Positions 45,500 through 45,693 of a stretch of 45,693 nt of DNA are shown in pieces (within the stretch, counting starts at the first letter, position 1; every line of letters starts with the position of its first letter). The notes beneath the pieces were generated by a model that searched no databases, was not told where the DNA came from, and saw only the letters and a program-made list of their open reading frames with translations. The position numbers and the translations under genes were made by a program. Origin of the DNA: Caulobacteraceae bacterium. GTDB lineage: Bacteria; Pseudomonadota; Alphaproteobacteria; Caulobacterales; Caulobacteraceae. The stretch is from the NCBI GenBank assembly GCA_027487945.1, contig JAIYCQ010000035.1, positions 1 through 45,693 on the forward strand. The letters are read 5' to 3'.

Positions 45500-45693
45500 A
45501 TGCCCCAGCTGCTTCTCGAACTGTTCTCCGAAGAAATCCCCGCGCGCATGCAGGGCAATGCGGCGCGTGACCTTGAGCGCATGGCGCGCGACGGGCTGGG
45601 CAAGGCCGGGCTGATCAGCGAGGGCCTCAAGGCCTTCGCGGGGCCGCGCCGCCTGACGCTGGTGGTCGAGGGCCTGCCCATCGCCCAGCCCGA
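45500..45693 (+). CDS. glyS: Glycyl-tRNA synthetase beta subunit (3' end missing)
   Basis: The first 64 or so residues are visible. [20 protein letters not shown] is the typical GlyS start, and [13 protein letters not shown] follows at about 48-60, also conserved. The beta subunit holds the tRNA-binding and editing-like domains and needs GlyQ for activity. The ATG at 45500 is 2 bases after the DUF2314 stop. The rest of the gene lies beyond the window. Confidence 0.96.
   Translation, partial: MPQLLLELFSEEIPARMQGNAARDLERMARDGLGKAGLISEGLKAFAGPRRLTLVVEGLPIAQP

Overview
The window is high-GC chromosomal DNA from an alphaproteobacterium, most likely family Caulobacteraceae (Caulobacter, Phenylobacterium or Brevundimonas type). 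The best evidence is the block flgI-cheL-flbY with a divergent fliX, an arrangement typical of Caulobacter flagellar loci. Supporting signals are a CtrA-type half-site and a sigma-54 promoter between fliX and flgI, LexA boxes of the alphaproteobacterial GTTC-N7-GTTC form, and a FixK/FNR-type box. I see no transposase, integrase, CRISPR array, tRNA or rRNA. The window reads as ordinary chromosome, densely packed with genes on both strands.

Layout: 1-1.4 kb holds the end of an M23/LytM-domain protein converging on a DUF815 ATPase. 1.5-6.2 kb is yajC-secD-secF, a Mth938/NDUFAF3-like gene, a short PuuD-like haem-type membrane protein behind a FixK-type box, and a squalene/phytoene-synthase-fold (NDUFAF6-like) gene; trmFO faces it. 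7.8-13.1 kb is a cluster of five related polytopic membrane proteins of unknown function, interrupted by a glutathione S-transferase gene on the other strand. 13.1-16.0 kb is uvrA, with a LexA box upstream. 16.2-19.9 kb carries a group III truncated haemoglobin, a PaaI thioesterase divergent from an LmrA/YxaF-like TetR regulator with a palindromic operator between them, an orphan ParA ATPase and an acyl-CoA dehydrogenase.

19.9-23 kb is the flagellar block, then dksA with a clear terminator. 23-28.2 kb has an NTF2-fold protein, gltX, tlyA (apparently starting at CTG), two glycine-zipper envelope proteins and rlmD. 28.2-36.1 kb has a small exported protein, a PA0069-type radical SAM protein behind a LexA-type box, a short glycosyltransferase, a soluble lytic transglycosylase, an exported unknown, an old-yellow-enzyme-like oxidoreductase, and a TonB-C-like exported protein coupled to a family-4-like uracil-DNA glycosylase. 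36.3-40.7 kb has ETF:ubiquinone oxidoreductase, a TPR protein and ispE. 40.9-42.8 kb is glnK-amtB. A 556-base stretch without a gene follows, then a fasciclin protein and glyQ-DUF2314-glyS, with glyS running off the end.

How the genes work together: SecD-SecF-YajC assist protein export. GlnK gates AmtB. FliX, FlgI, CheL and FlbY serve flagellar assembly. UvrA, the uracil-DNA glycosylase and possibly the radical SAM protein belong to DNA-damage responses. GlyQ and GlyS form one synthetase. The most open questions are the five-paralogue membrane cluster, the PuuD-like gene between homologues of two mitochondrial complex I assembly factors, the LexA-type box at the radical SAM/glycosyltransferase pair, and the non-canonical start of tlyA. 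All assignments come from reading the sequence; no database search was run.
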